NCBI GenBank assembly: GCA_000310025.1
Contig: FN648785.1
Span: 690,720-754,719 of the forward strand
Origin: Ectocarpus siliculosus
Lineage: Eukaryota > Sar > Phaeophyceae > Ectocarpales > Ectocarpaceae
Direction of reading: 5' to 3'
Length of the DNA: 64,000 nucleotides
In this document: one piece after another, positions 53,435-64,000 of the stretch
Layout: each line of letters opens with the position of its first letter
Numbering within the stretch: position 1 is the first letter of the stretch
Program-made: the position numbers and the translations under genes
The notes under the pieces: generated by a model
Seen by the model: the letters and a program-made list of their open reading frames with translations, nothing else
Told to the model about the DNA's origin: nothing
Database searches by the model: none

Positions 53435-55903
53435 CTAACGACCAGGATTCCTCAGGGTCTTGGCGGACGCCCCTTGGCTGAAGTGTGCACGTCGGATGCT
53501 GCGGCAGATGCGGTTGGGGTTGGCGGCTTGGCACCGGGGATCGGGAACTGCTGGGCTGGGTATTGATCCTGTCAAGCGTACAACGACAACGAACAAAAAC
53601 ATTCAGCGAATGACGGCATGTATTCTGTACCAGATGCTTAAGTCCAGAGACCAGGGTAGGGTTCGTGCCATGGAAGCCAACAACAATAAGCACGTAGATA
53701 CCTTGGGTATAGCCGGCGTCACATGTTCCAGAGGCCTCATTGTATCTACCAGAAAAGGGTGATGGGTGCGTCGGGATCTCAGATAGGCCACGGAGAGCAT
53801 GACATGGGATCGAAACAGAGGAAGAACCATGCCCGACCTGAATAGTTGGCAAAATGTATAAGGACAAGCGATTGTTCTTGAGAGATGCAAATCAAACACC
53901 AAGAACAAGGAATCACGCAACACAAACAACACCAACAACAAACATCACCTGCGGGGGGGTCATGGTGACGTACCACCCCCACTGAGGAGACCAGGTACCC
54001 GGACTGGTCCCGGCCGTCGGCGTACCCGTACCGCCACCGCTATCAGCTGCGACACCAGTGTCACCAGCAGCCGCTCCTCCTCCTTGTCCTCCTCGACACC
54101 CGCTCCCTGTGGGAATGGAACACGAGAAAAACTGAAGGACAATTCTGCTGGCTAACGAGGTAAGTGTTCGCGAAGGAATGGTAAAGGGAGGGGACGTGCC
54201 AGAGCAAGGAATTAAAGCACCAACAGGGGGCCGTGTGGGGCCGAAAGCTTGGTGTACCACACCTTTTCGCTCGCACACCACTATTGTATCCATGAACTCG
54301 CAAACCGCCGTAGCTTCGATATCATGATCAGCACCGCACACGTTAGTACAGCAAAAGTATCCCCTACATATCTGGTGCTCATGCGATACATGTCCTTGGA
54401 TCCGGACGGGACCCTCCGTACTTCGTGAAGGCCCGCGGGACCTTCTGAACTTCGGTAAGGCCACATGTTTACATGCCAAACACTGTGCACGAGCCCGTCT
54501 CGTAGCATACCAAATTCTCGGTCCGTTTTATGACGGTAAGCCTGCACCGATGTTTCAGTCTGTCGCACATTACGTAGTTTTGCACATGTTCCTGCCTCTC
54601 TCTGCGGTGTATCCAAAATTGGTGTCCGTCTAAAGATGATCCGATGACGATTGCGATGGGTTGGATAAGCCTCGTAAGGTTAGGGTTGGAGTACCCTACA
54701 AAAACGGACCGATAACTTGGTACAAAGTTCAATTCGTTACATTGTAAGTACGTAGAGGAGACCAAACACAAGGACGACTGACGGATACAAGTAGCTCGTG
54801 GATCCCCTCGGCATCTGGTACAGACTCGGAAAAACAGATATGCAACGAAATGTGTAGGTGTACCTTCGCTCTGCTCGTGCTTGGCCGGTTCTCCACCAAG
54901 TGAGGAAGCTGCAGCTCCACCGCCGCTCCCTCCCTTTGCTGCGCTGAAACGCACGTTTCTGTCCTCCATCTTCTCCTGCGAGGGCGAATCAAGGACTCTC
55001 ATTGGCGGGATCTGCAGTAATGTTTGGAATACCAAACGAAACAACGCGGACGTGCGACCAGTGCAATCAACCTCGGTTGCGACAACCTTTGGCGGATTTT
55101 AATTCAAGCTAGTAGACCCACACAGAGCGTGGTAAGGCAATCGAAACTCCGCCATTCATCTTCCTAGTTCAAACCTGAACGTCTCCGTAGAACGTGTCGC
55201 GGCGGACCAGCGCAGCACACCCGCCATCCAGACCTCCCAAGTCATCGTCTTCGTCGACGAGCTGGAGAGCGCTGTGGAACACATCACCATCTTCATCCTG
55301 CCCCGTGGATAGCCCAGGCGGTTCGGAACCCTTCTCCGGCTGTTTGGTGGCGTTAGGACTGGGCGATGCTGCCGCTGTCGTACTCCCTCCACCTTGCGAA
55401 CGGCACGATTGCACGATACAACTGTCCGCTCTGGATCCTGCCGCTCCTCCTCCTTCCTCTCTTGCTGCTGCTACTCCTGCTGCTGGTGCGGATGTTGACA
55501 CGTCCGTGTCGCCAGGTGGAACGCTGGAGCTTTCCGACACCATCCGGCTTCGCTCATCCTGGGGCAAGATTAATGCACGCCATTGCATCAGGAGGCGATC
55601 TCAGGCTACCCACCACCCTCCAAAGAGAAAGCGGGAAAAAAACACGAATATATTGCTGGCCTACCCTTACCCTTTCTCCAAATTAATGCAAGGCCAAGTT
55701 CTGTTGCTGTACCCACCTCGTAGTATTCTGCGAGGCAGCCGCCCTGGTAGTCGTCGCTCCAGCTGAGACGGCCCTTGGAATGCCGTCGCCAAAACCCTGG
55801 AGGCACGGGTCTCCCTTTCTGAAACCATCGATAGACGTTCAGGCAAGTTGCACAAGTCAAGAAAATCGCCACAAATAGCACCACGGGAAACGCTACCCCC
55901 AAG
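53435..55903 (-). CDS. Single-pass membrane protein, C-terminal six exons
   Basis: Exons 55903-55717, 55558-55175, 55011-54864, 54106-53949, 53837-53750 and 53568-53435 have canonical splice ends and fully agreeing phases; the stop TAG is at 53437-53435. They encode about 365 residues. The first exon gives one strong transmembrane helix (LGVAFPVVLFVAIFLTCATC) followed by a basic stop-transfer region (YRWFQKGRPVPPGFWRRHSK) and then an acidic, Ser/Gly-rich tail (LVDEDDDLGG, GGSGGGAAASS, GTPTAGTSPGTW, VTMTPPQ). The basic side after the helix suggests an extracellular N-terminus and a cytosolic tail, as in a receptor. The ectodomain must lie upstream (candidates at 55974-57226). The TMTPPQ exon and the last exon have a decayed relative at 30.1-30.6 kb. 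No family recognised. Confidence 0.65.
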
Positions 55904-55973
55904 CTGGACAACGGACAACAGCAGCATGCAGAAGTGTGTTATCGCTAGCCAGAGCTTGCGAAAGCTGCTCACA

Positions 55974-57226
55974 TTTGCCCTACGCCAAGCCCTGCGTAAG
56001 TGTGCCTGCCCCACGTTCGTTCTGAAACTTTAGGACACGAGGCCACATTCAATGCTAGACCCAACCCTCCTCAATGCAACCATCCACTCAAGAACTGGTA
56101 TTGTAGGAAGGAAGCCCGAGCGAGAGAGGAAAAACAATGCCCTTTCCATCACATGAACCCAATTTCGAGGCACTGCTTGGAACAAAAAGAGTGAAGCACA
56201 CAAGCACGACCATTACCATAGTCAAAGTACTTTCACGAAGGCACTGAAAAGGCTTGTCGTGACCTGCACTCCACAAGCCTTTTCCTGTCCAAATCATCAT
56301 ACCACACCAGAGTTATGCAGCCTTGAATTCCTGAGTACCCCAGTATTCCGTAGAGAAAACAATGGTCAAGGGAAACCCCAGTGCCCGCTTGGCCCCTTCG
56401 GAGACTCTAGCTCATCATCATCTTCACACATGCCACACCCTACACCCTACACCCTACCTCGAAATCGCCAGAAGACCCTCTCCACAGCCCCTCGGCCATG
56501 TCTGGATCCATGCTGTCAACAGCACCAGCATCTGAATTGCCATCACTGTTGCCTGACGAGAACTGGTGCCCTAAACCTTCCGAGTAGAGCATAAAACAGA
56601 GAGAACGGTGACATGGGGAGGGGCACGGGATTTTCGAACCCCCGGGAAACAATACAGCAGCAATCACGAGCACATGCTGAGTGTGTAAGGCAGCAACAAG
56701 CAGGGCATACAGGATTCCAGGGCATCTCGCAAATACAGAGGAGTATCACATCGTTCCAGTCCTGAACATCCACGAGTGATGTCATGTTAAAGAGTGCACC
56801 TTTTCGTCGGCCATGGCTTTCTTCGGGTGTTGACTGTCCTTCAGCTGCTGTAGCATCAGCTGCAGCAGCATCTTTTGACTTGTCTTCCGAGCCGGGGTCG
56901 AGAACCTGTAGATGGTTTCGAGTACACACACTTGTGGGTACCGATCGTTGTCTACCACAAGACCAATCGTCGAACAAAATCGTTCAGCTATTGTTCGCAA
57001 ATCATCGGGCTCACCCAAGGCAACGGGACGGTTCTGAATGGAGCAGAAGGTTTGCTATGCTACCGGCTAGGCCATGACGAACAGCACAAGCGGGGGACGT
57101 GGAAATAATGAGGCAAGGGTCCGATGAGCTGAGGTCGCGGATACGGTCGAGTACACGAGGTTGGTCAGAATGGTACTGTCGCTTTGTAGATACCCTTATC
57201 GCTGTACGGCTTTTCGGTGGACGCAC
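55974..57226 (-). CDS. Candidate upstream exons of the membrane protein
   Basis: Possible exons: about 56005-55974 (HTYAGLGVGQ, donor GTGAGC), whose phase joins the transmembrane exon to read GVGQILGVAFPVV; 56576-56458 (acidic, DGNSDAGAVDSMDPDMAEG, donor GTAGGG); 56905-56800 (after CATCTACAG, donor GTGCAC); and one ending at about 57017 before GTGAGC (SIANLLLHSEPSRCL). The 56905 exon is open in two frames, one acidic (PGSEDKSKDAAAADATAAEG), one helical (KMLLQLMLQQLKDSQHPKK), and both are phase-compatible with different acceptors for the next exon, so I cannot choose. A hydrophobic MVMVVLVCFTLFV stretch at about 56215 could be a signal peptide or an intron coincidence. Confidence 0.35.
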
Positions 57227-58110
57227 GCGGAGGGTGGGATTCCAGCCGCTGCTCGACTGTTAGCTAAAGAGCGTTCATAGCTCAAAAGTGAAACAGGTAT
57301 CCGTCACGCAGACATGTTCACGTCCAAATCTTCTTTCTCATGATAGCGTCACCTTTCCGCACATCCAGATCACCGCTGCAAGCACCGGGTGCTTCTGTAC
57401 CCAAATGAGGCCTGATGTTTGTCGCCATCGTCACACCGACGGAAAGGACGAAGGGAAACGGACAAAAACACAACGGTCACTTTGATGTCTTTTCAAAGCC
57501 AACCAACCCAATAGACGTTGACAAAATACACCCCTTTGCAATGCTACTGTTCTTAGACGCGAACGAGTACGGCCTCCCTCGAGTGTCGGGGGCCTGTTGG
57601 CGTGCTCTCTTCGAAACTTCGAAAAAATAACTTCACCTGCAAAATAGGTATCGAATGATGAAGGACAGTGTAGACTCTGTGAGCTTGTGGCACTGGGTGA
57701 TGAGAACGCCGCAGAAAATGACAACGGTCTGCCACCGTCCAAATCAAACAACGGGCGACAACAGAAAACTTCGAACACAAAACAAGACCGCTGGAGGAAA
57801 CTATGAGCCTGAGCAGGCCGAGACATCAAAATGAATTCTTCAGGCAACTGAAAAGCACGTCTTCAGGCAACTGAAAAGCACGGCCTACTGCCAATGGCAT
57901 GAGTGAACCACCGTCCCTACCCTCACACTGAATTCACGACTCCCCCGACCCCATCTCTCTACACGATACACCTTCGTGATAAGGAGGCCGCCAATGACAC
58001 AGACACTCCCAACACACATCCGCCCGAAACAAGTCTCCATATCATTGCGAATGATTTTTTTCCCGGCTGACGTGAACTCCCGGGTAACATGAACATGAAA
58101 GATACCATAC
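57227..58110. other. Probable intron or intergenic sequence with one candidate exon
   Basis: On the minus strand about 57792-57637 lies between acceptor TTTCCTCCAG and donor GTGAAG and is open (LFDLDGGRPLSFSAAFSSPS). Otherwise nothing is supported. Confidence 0.3.
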
Positions 58111-58951
58111 CGTCGGCGATTTGTGCCACGCGACCGTTCTGCTTCCGTCGCTCCTCCCCGTCCTCCCCGAGCCCCTCTTCCTTCGCCGTTTCCTCCCATT
58201 CTCGCCCACGATCGACCACCCGTCTGCCTCTCCGTCTGCCAGCACCGCCACCACCTCCATGCCGGCCCTCTCTCTCTGTCGACTTTTCTGCTCCTCCCCC
58301 TCCTCCTTGCAATGACTCAACCACGCCCGCACCACTCTTCGCCGTCGGTGATGATCCTGCACGTCCCGCGGCCCCAAGTTGATGTGAGGGTCTCCTCGTG
58401 CCGGAACGTTCCCCGTACCGGTCTCCAGCCCCATAACCCGCGTTCCTGGTGATGCTCGTCCTAGCCGCGTACTGCTGGTGCTGTCGACGGAAGGCGTTGG
58501 TGCCTTTGTAACGGTCACCGAGAGAATCAGCGCGGTCCTCCCTCTGCCGCGAGAAAATTCCCGACGAGTTTCCCGCCAAGAGTCCGCTGGCAGACGGCCT
58601 CAACGATCCCGGCCTTGCACCGGGGGCTGCAGCATCAGCACCAGCACCAGCACCAGTAGTGGCATACATGGACATTGGTGGCGTCAGAGGCGACTCGCGG
58701 GGGAGGGGACGAGAGCGCTGCATCCCCGGGCGAACTTGCGTCCCTTCTTCTCCCCCTGCTGCCGCCACGACGCCTCCACACGCTTCGCCGCTGCCGGACT
58801 CCTGGCCTTGACGAAGGCTCCTATCGGCGCCATTCAAACACCCCCCCCCCTCCACATAAGTGCCCCCCGTGGCTGCAGCGGTCAGTGCACCCTCCGGAGG
58901 TGGTGCTGGTTGCCCTTGCGATTTTTGCACCGCTGAGAGCATAGTCGCCAT
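58111..58951 (-). CDS. Candidate first exon of a disordered Gly/Ala/Arg-rich protein
   Basis: From the ATG at 58951 a frame of 280 codons runs to a good donor (GACG before GTATGG, 58110). The product is disordered: alanine/glycine blocks, SRPLPRESPLTPPMSMYATT, a Gln/Arg/Tyr patch (FRRQHQQYAARTSITR), then GGGGGAGRRRGRRV and a Glu/Lys-rich end. It has no signal peptide or known domain. If the frame is not spliced it runs on to 57959. Because upstream exons of the 53-57 kb membrane gene are on the same strand, this could be its distant first exon or a separate gene. Confidence 0.4.
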
Positions 58952-61900
58952 GACGCCACAGAAGCAAGCCCTGCCCCTACCAGCAGCCGGGTGTACCGGG
59001 GGGTAGTGACAGGGCCTCCAAGCTGTTTAGTTGTTTATCTCCGTCCCGTGGCTGAAAAAGTCGAACACATTGAAGAATACCTTTCAGATGGGGGGCGCAG
59101 TTTTCAGGGGCGTGGGCGAGCGGGGGATCGTTAAAGGGGTGCAGTTATGGTCATGCGTATTTACGTTTTGTATTTTGGACATAGCCACACTTGGTCACCG
59201 CCACGACGCAAAGACCACCACAAGGTGATGCACATCAGTCATCAAATTCAACAACAATCCAAGCCACACAGCCACCCGACAGTCTATATACACACACGAC
59301 AAGACCTTAACTCACGTGTTTTCAGTACGAGAGCAGGGTTATGGAGCGTGCCGCAGCCACAGAGTATGCACAACTTTGGTTTGCGAGGAGTCAGAAGCAC
59401 ACTACTATACAACAATGGTGCCTAGAGACACAAACATTTCTATCAGCCTTGAGACTGCTATTGATGTGGTCAGTTTCTCCTCTGGTCTGTGCACAACAAT
59501 TTTTTTCGAGTCTGTCGTAGCTTGGAGCGGACAGCAGCACGGGCTCCCTGCGGAAGTCGCCGTAATCAGCATGCTCGCCGCACTGAATTTGGGGTATCTT
59601 GATGGAGGACACATGGAACTGAAGCAACTGAAGGGTTATGCGAGTTGTTCTGCTACCTATTTGCAAAGCATCTGTCTGTTTCGGACGAATCAGAGGTGGT
59701 GTGTGTCGGCACGCGCAAGCATCACTCAAATGGCATCACCCGTTTCGAATATTTGTAGGCTAACATGCCACGTCCATTCTTGCGTTTCACGCAGGAGGTT
59801 GTCTACTATGAAATAATGGCCATGGCGGACGGTTAGGGTACCAGTATAAATTGGCGCCAACCAGATACGTGCGGGCATCCTGCCCCCCACACATGCATAT
59901 ATCCATCGTTTGGTAGGTAAATGTACCGATGGGTGAGACTACAGCAATGGTTTCGGCGGGTTTGGCTACTTGTACGTTAACCTCTCTCTCTCTTGTTCGG
60001 CATGAAACCTGAACATGCATGGCTTTACATTTACATACATCACCTCTTTGTATTATTACGCCCTGCAGCCTCTCCCAAGTACCAGCCAAAAGTAGATGCT
60101 CTCTCGCCAGACGAGGGAGCGTGTTGTTACATGACAGCTGTAGCATGCAGCGCTAACTGCCGTGGGCCTACATGAAGGGGACAACTCCTCTACCTCCAAA
60201 GCTACTGCTGTACAGCAGTAGGTTTGGTTCATTTGATTGCTTGTGCGTGACGGAATATGCACAGAGCTGGCACTGCCTGCTGCTCCACCCTCGGGTAGTC
60301 TTGCGCCTACCGCGTTAGTCTAGTCTATGTAGATGGTCGCCCGAGGAACTGGCTACAAATTTACCATGTACGCGGCTGCACGACGTGGGCATTACGAATT
60401 CGTGGGCACCGGTACGATAGGTATGTCATAGTTTGATAAGCGGAGGGAGGGTTCTTCCGTCCCGGCTGGGCGCTTGACGAGTTTAATCTTACGCTGTAAT
60501 GGATTGCTGGCAGCAGGTGGCGCTCAAACGAAGGCTGCTGCTGGTTGCGGGCCTTCTACAGCAGTACACGTAGCGGCAGATACAGTAATCTAATACTCCG
60601 GAGTACTCACGACAGCATCAGCAGTCTTGTACTTTTACGAGAATGGACGATGTATATCATAGGTGTACACGACACGGGCAGCTCTGTGAGCAAGTGAGAG
60701 GCCTCGCAATGTTTACACGCTGTACTGGCGTTGGGCCACAACGACAAGCCACATACGTACCAGTACACCTGCTGCCGCTCCTCCTGTACTTGCGTTCTAT
60801 TGGACAGCAGTCCACATGCCTCTTTCAACTTCAACATTCACACCTTTCCTCGCCGCCAGCAAGTCTCAAAACGAACCCAGATGCTGGCCCCATGAGTCAA
60901 ATGGTGAGAGTGGCATGAGCATAGAGGAGGAGAACGTATTTCGAACTGCGTCGTGATGTAAGGCGTGTGTGCGTGATTCTATTGACTTCGATAGAGCGTG
61001 TGCGCCAATTTCCAAATTTAGGGGCTTGCTGTGCTCATATGCATATCGTGGACTAGAGGGCGGGCGGAGAACGCGTTTTTCTGTCGCTGTGGCTGTGTTG
61101 CGAGTGGGTCAGTGATTCTCATCGACGTTCCTGCAGGAGTCTGCCCTCCAGCTCACCTCTTCGTGTCTGTCCTAGGAGAAGCTGTCGTGGAAGTTGTTGT
61201 TGAGCAGAGAGGAGGCGGCCCGTTTGGTTTGAAGGCACACACGTGGCTCTGACGACATGCCTGTCACCGCCATGGAAAGATCCGGAAAAACACGCCAAAT
61301 CGAAACAGGATGCAATTGCGCCGCATTTTGCTGACACCGATTCTCTGACCCCGCCCCATCAGGCATTCCGCCCTCGCTCCAACCCACACAGAAGCCGCCT
61401 GCGCAGCCATGGCAAGGACTGGAATCAGGGTTCGAGGTGCATTTTCTATAACCCTATTGCTTGTACGATGTCATGGCTTCTGTGCTCCCATGAGGTAAGT
61501 AATGAGGTACATACAGCAGTATTGTGACAACGAAGCCTCTCTTTTCGGCTCTGACTGTACACAGAAAACTTGCTTGATGCAGCGCTGCATCACATCTCCG
61601 TTGCGGTTAGCGTAGCTTCGGTAAGGAAAGGGTGCTGCTGTGTTTCGCCCCGGGAGGTTGCCTTCCTGGCACGAGATGGTTTAGTTTTTTTTGCCGTTTT
61701 CGTACTCTCTTTACCCAGTCCTATATATTTTCTGATGTGATCATGATGTGCTTGCAGACTGCTGTTGCGGTGTGCCCCGAGTCCCGAGGTACAAGTGATG
61801 TATGCAGGCCGCGTCTGGATGAACCGAACGCTGTCTGCGTTTGCTGTGCAACTCCCCTCTGCCTGACTAGGCTACTGTACATCTCCTGCCTCTCTACGAG

Positions 61901-63838
61901 CTGGTGTTTCCCAAACCACAGCGCCCCGGCTCCGGGCGATGTTGACTGGAAACCACTCTGTCGTGTTCCCACAGCGGCAGGTACAGCAGCATTGCCTACA
62001 ACAATCCTACAAGTATGATATCCTTGGACCGCTCTTGTTGCTTCCTGCTGCATCCCAGGACATCGACAGCACTCACTAAAGTTCACCCCCCGACAGAAGC
62101 CACGACATCACCAACTCGGCACCATCTGCTGGCGTATGACAACCCACTGTCTGCAATAACGGCCGCACGACGAGAGTCGACGCGCTCGCGATCAAGGGTG
62201 GCTCTAGCTGCGACCACGGTGGAGCCTGTGGCCACTGGGTCTTCTCCTCCTGCTTCCGAGGCCGATGCCGGAGGTGAGATGCACCCCCGTCCCCCCCTCC
62301 TCCTGAGCGATCCCACGAGCTTTCGCTGGACGCGATGCTGTCTGCAGCAAGGCTCGTCAATATATGAAGCAAGCAAACCTCAAGCGTAACAAAGTTTGCG
62401 CTCGACGTGTTTCCATGCCTTGCGCAGAATGGGGCAATCGTTTTACCGTCACCCGGACTGGCGGCAGTAACCGGTGTGTGGAAGACTAGGTATTGGGTAT
62501 AGTTCCCTCTCTGCAGGGGTTGCTTGATTACAGGCAAGGATACTTTAGAGTTTTTCCATAGATCACTGCACGTTTTTTCCGTTTGTGAAGGATCCCGGCA
62601 GTGTGTGCGCTCCACATGGTGGTGGAACCCTGATACACCGGAGGAAGACAGCTTGATACGCCGGAGGCAGGCAGCCAGTACGAATGTATCTGGAAGCACT
62701 ACATTCGTTCTCTCTTTTTCTTACCTAAAACCCAACATGTCCAAGCCTATCTGTGGATGAAGGTCTAGGACACCTATCGATTCTAGCGCAGTTATGCCGC
62801 GGTGGGCCGTTCGGCCCCTAGGCACCAAGTGACCCACCTCAATTCAAGTCTACTACATCGGGAGGGTGTGCTCCATTTTCATGGCGGAGTCTTTTATGAA
62901 TAGGTTGCAGGATGCTGCGGTGCTAACAACTCGGTAATCCGGTTCGGAAAGCCAGATGAAACCATGGGCATCACGTAGCGTAGCACTGATGATATACCCG
63001 TTTTTTCCTTGCTCGCAATCGTGACCCACGCAAGATGTACCGCTGCACCCGTGTTGCAAGTCCCACAAAGAGCAAAAAAAATATGACAAAGGGGCTCCGC
63101 GAAAATCGATGGTAAGCCCCCATGATTAGTTGCCCAGCGCACCATCTGGTGCACACCCTTGTCACTACTGGTGCTCCTCACACAGATAGCTACGTGCCAT
63201 GAAACCTGCAGGATAACTCTAGCATGTTGTGTTCTACACGCGCCGAGAGTTGGTTTGGCCTGGTTTCGCTCTGAACCTGGTAAATGCCGTGCTATCAAAA
63301 GTGCAAGGGCTGCTGCTTCAAGACCGTTCCGCGGCTCTCAGATCCAAACTAGACGCTGCTAGACGCGGGCGAAAGAGTTGACGAACTCGCTCGAGACTTC
63401 GCCAGAGAGTGGATAACATAGCATAGGCATAGGTATCATTGAGGGGTCGGCGAAATTGGGGATCGTCACCACGAGGGTCGTTCCAGTGAAGCACTCTACC
63501 GCCTATATGTCGACCAACCACTCCCCACACGTCTACCTCCAATTTCGTTCTCGGGCAAGTTCCCCCGCAATTTGACGTTTTACGCTCTAGACGCGTTCAG
63601 AAAACGATCCCGTCCAAATATTTGATGGCACCACGCTGTAGAGACATGCCTAAGGTTGCTATGGAAGGTTGCCACATTTGTGATCGCCACTACACTACAG
63701 CCGGAGCTGTTGACGAATAACGGTCTGTCCCTTGGGAATTCGGTGGCTGCGGGGGCTCCGCGTGATCGATGCTTTGTAATAAAATAAAATATATCGATTT
63801 TTGTGGGGACTTGAACACGGGTGGCTGTAGGTGTGAAG
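58952..63838. other. Region without a firm gene
   Basis: Possible but unproven pieces: a plus-strand frame ending at 61494 with a perfect donor (GAG before GTAAGT), the plus frame 59316-59816 and overlapping frames on both strands around 62015-62699. None has a recognisable motif or forms an exon chain. Four TACAGCAGTA-type words lie at 60203-61521. Confidence 0.45.
60202..60221. repeat. Perfect 20-bp palindrome CTACTGCTGTACAGCAGTAG
   Basis: The sequence equals its own reverse complement. It consists of TACTGCTGTA overlapping TACAGCAGTA, the recurring decamer of this window. Confidence 0.95.
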
Positions 63839-63850
63839 ACTTAAGGGATG

Positions 63851-64000
63851 ACCCCCCCCCCCCCCCCCCCCCCCCCCCACCCCGGTTTTTTCGGGGCCCC
63901 AAAAACCCCCCGGGGGGGAACAAAACCCAGGGGGGTTGTTTTTGGGGGGGGGGAAAAAAAAACCCCAAGGGGGGGGGGCCCCCCCCCCCCCCCGGGGAAC
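63851..64000. other. Terminal homopolymer tract, probable sequencing or assembly artefact
   Basis: Long C runs (more than 25), then alternating blocks of G, C, A and T of 4-17 bases up to the window end. No gene-like content. Such blocks are typical of low-quality read ends kept at a contig edge. Confidence 0.75.

Noticed and set aside
59316-59816. 166-codon plus-strand frame
   Set aside because: No domain or signal, and it begins in an AT-poor stretch with no promoter or acceptor that I trust.
62015-62699. Overlapping plus (124 codons) and minus (207 codons) frames
   Set aside because: They compete for the same DNA and neither has a motif or agreeing splice partners.
1-64000. CRISPR arrays, operons, ribosome-binding sites, prophage genes
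   Set aside because: None seen. Introns and LTR elements show that this is eukaryotic chromosomal DNA.

Overview
This 64-kb window is eukaryotic nuclear DNA: genes are split by GT-AG introns, long stretches are gene-poor, and the largest open frames belong to LTR retrotransposons. The mix of a chromodomain Ty3/gypsy element, a decayed Ty1/copia element, small-exon membrane-protein genes and a heavily recurring TACAGCAGTA word makes a stramenopile, most likely a brown alga of the Ectocarpus type, my best guess. That is an inference; no rRNA or other marker is present to settle it.

Layout. 1-7846: a nearly complete minus-strand gypsy element with intact gag and pol, whose left (3') LTR runs off the window. 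7847-11210: no convincing gene. 11413-14193: plus-strand single-exon gene for a Ser/Thr/Pro-rich repeat protein with a 324-bp higher-order repeat. 14194-22268: gene-poor DNA holding two related non-autonomous DNA transposons (19457-20499 and 21058-22267). 22699-24563: a complete three-exon ankyrin-repeat gene (+). 24564-31549: mostly non-coding, with a decayed paralogous exon block near 30.1-30.6 kb (-). 31550-36522: a ten-exon MFS transporter gene (-) whose splice phases all agree. 36523-39440: telomere-like and GC-homopolymer DNA and two candidate exons. 40679-45959: Ty1/copia element (+), frame-shifted and lacking the integrase core. 45960-51100: repeats only. 51100-58951: a minus-strand block of membrane-protein exons, including a well-supported six-exon C-terminal part of a single-pass membrane protein (53435-55903). 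58952-64000: no firm gene; the last 150 bases are low-quality-looking homopolymers.

The genes do not form a pathway. The most notable points are (i) gypsy gag and pol in one frame separated by a single UAG, with no ATG for the first 147 pol codons, which points to stop-codon readthrough; (ii) the copia copy that lost only its integrase core while its LTRs remain about 98% alike; (iii) the DNA-transposon pair with long terminal inverted repeats full of AAATCTTG words; (iv) the homogenised repeat protein; and (v) a duplicated exon block about 23.5 kb apart in which one copy seems to have lost its splice signals.

Exon models were built by eye from translation and splice signals. Where phases agree across many exons I trust them; isolated exons are marked as candidates.
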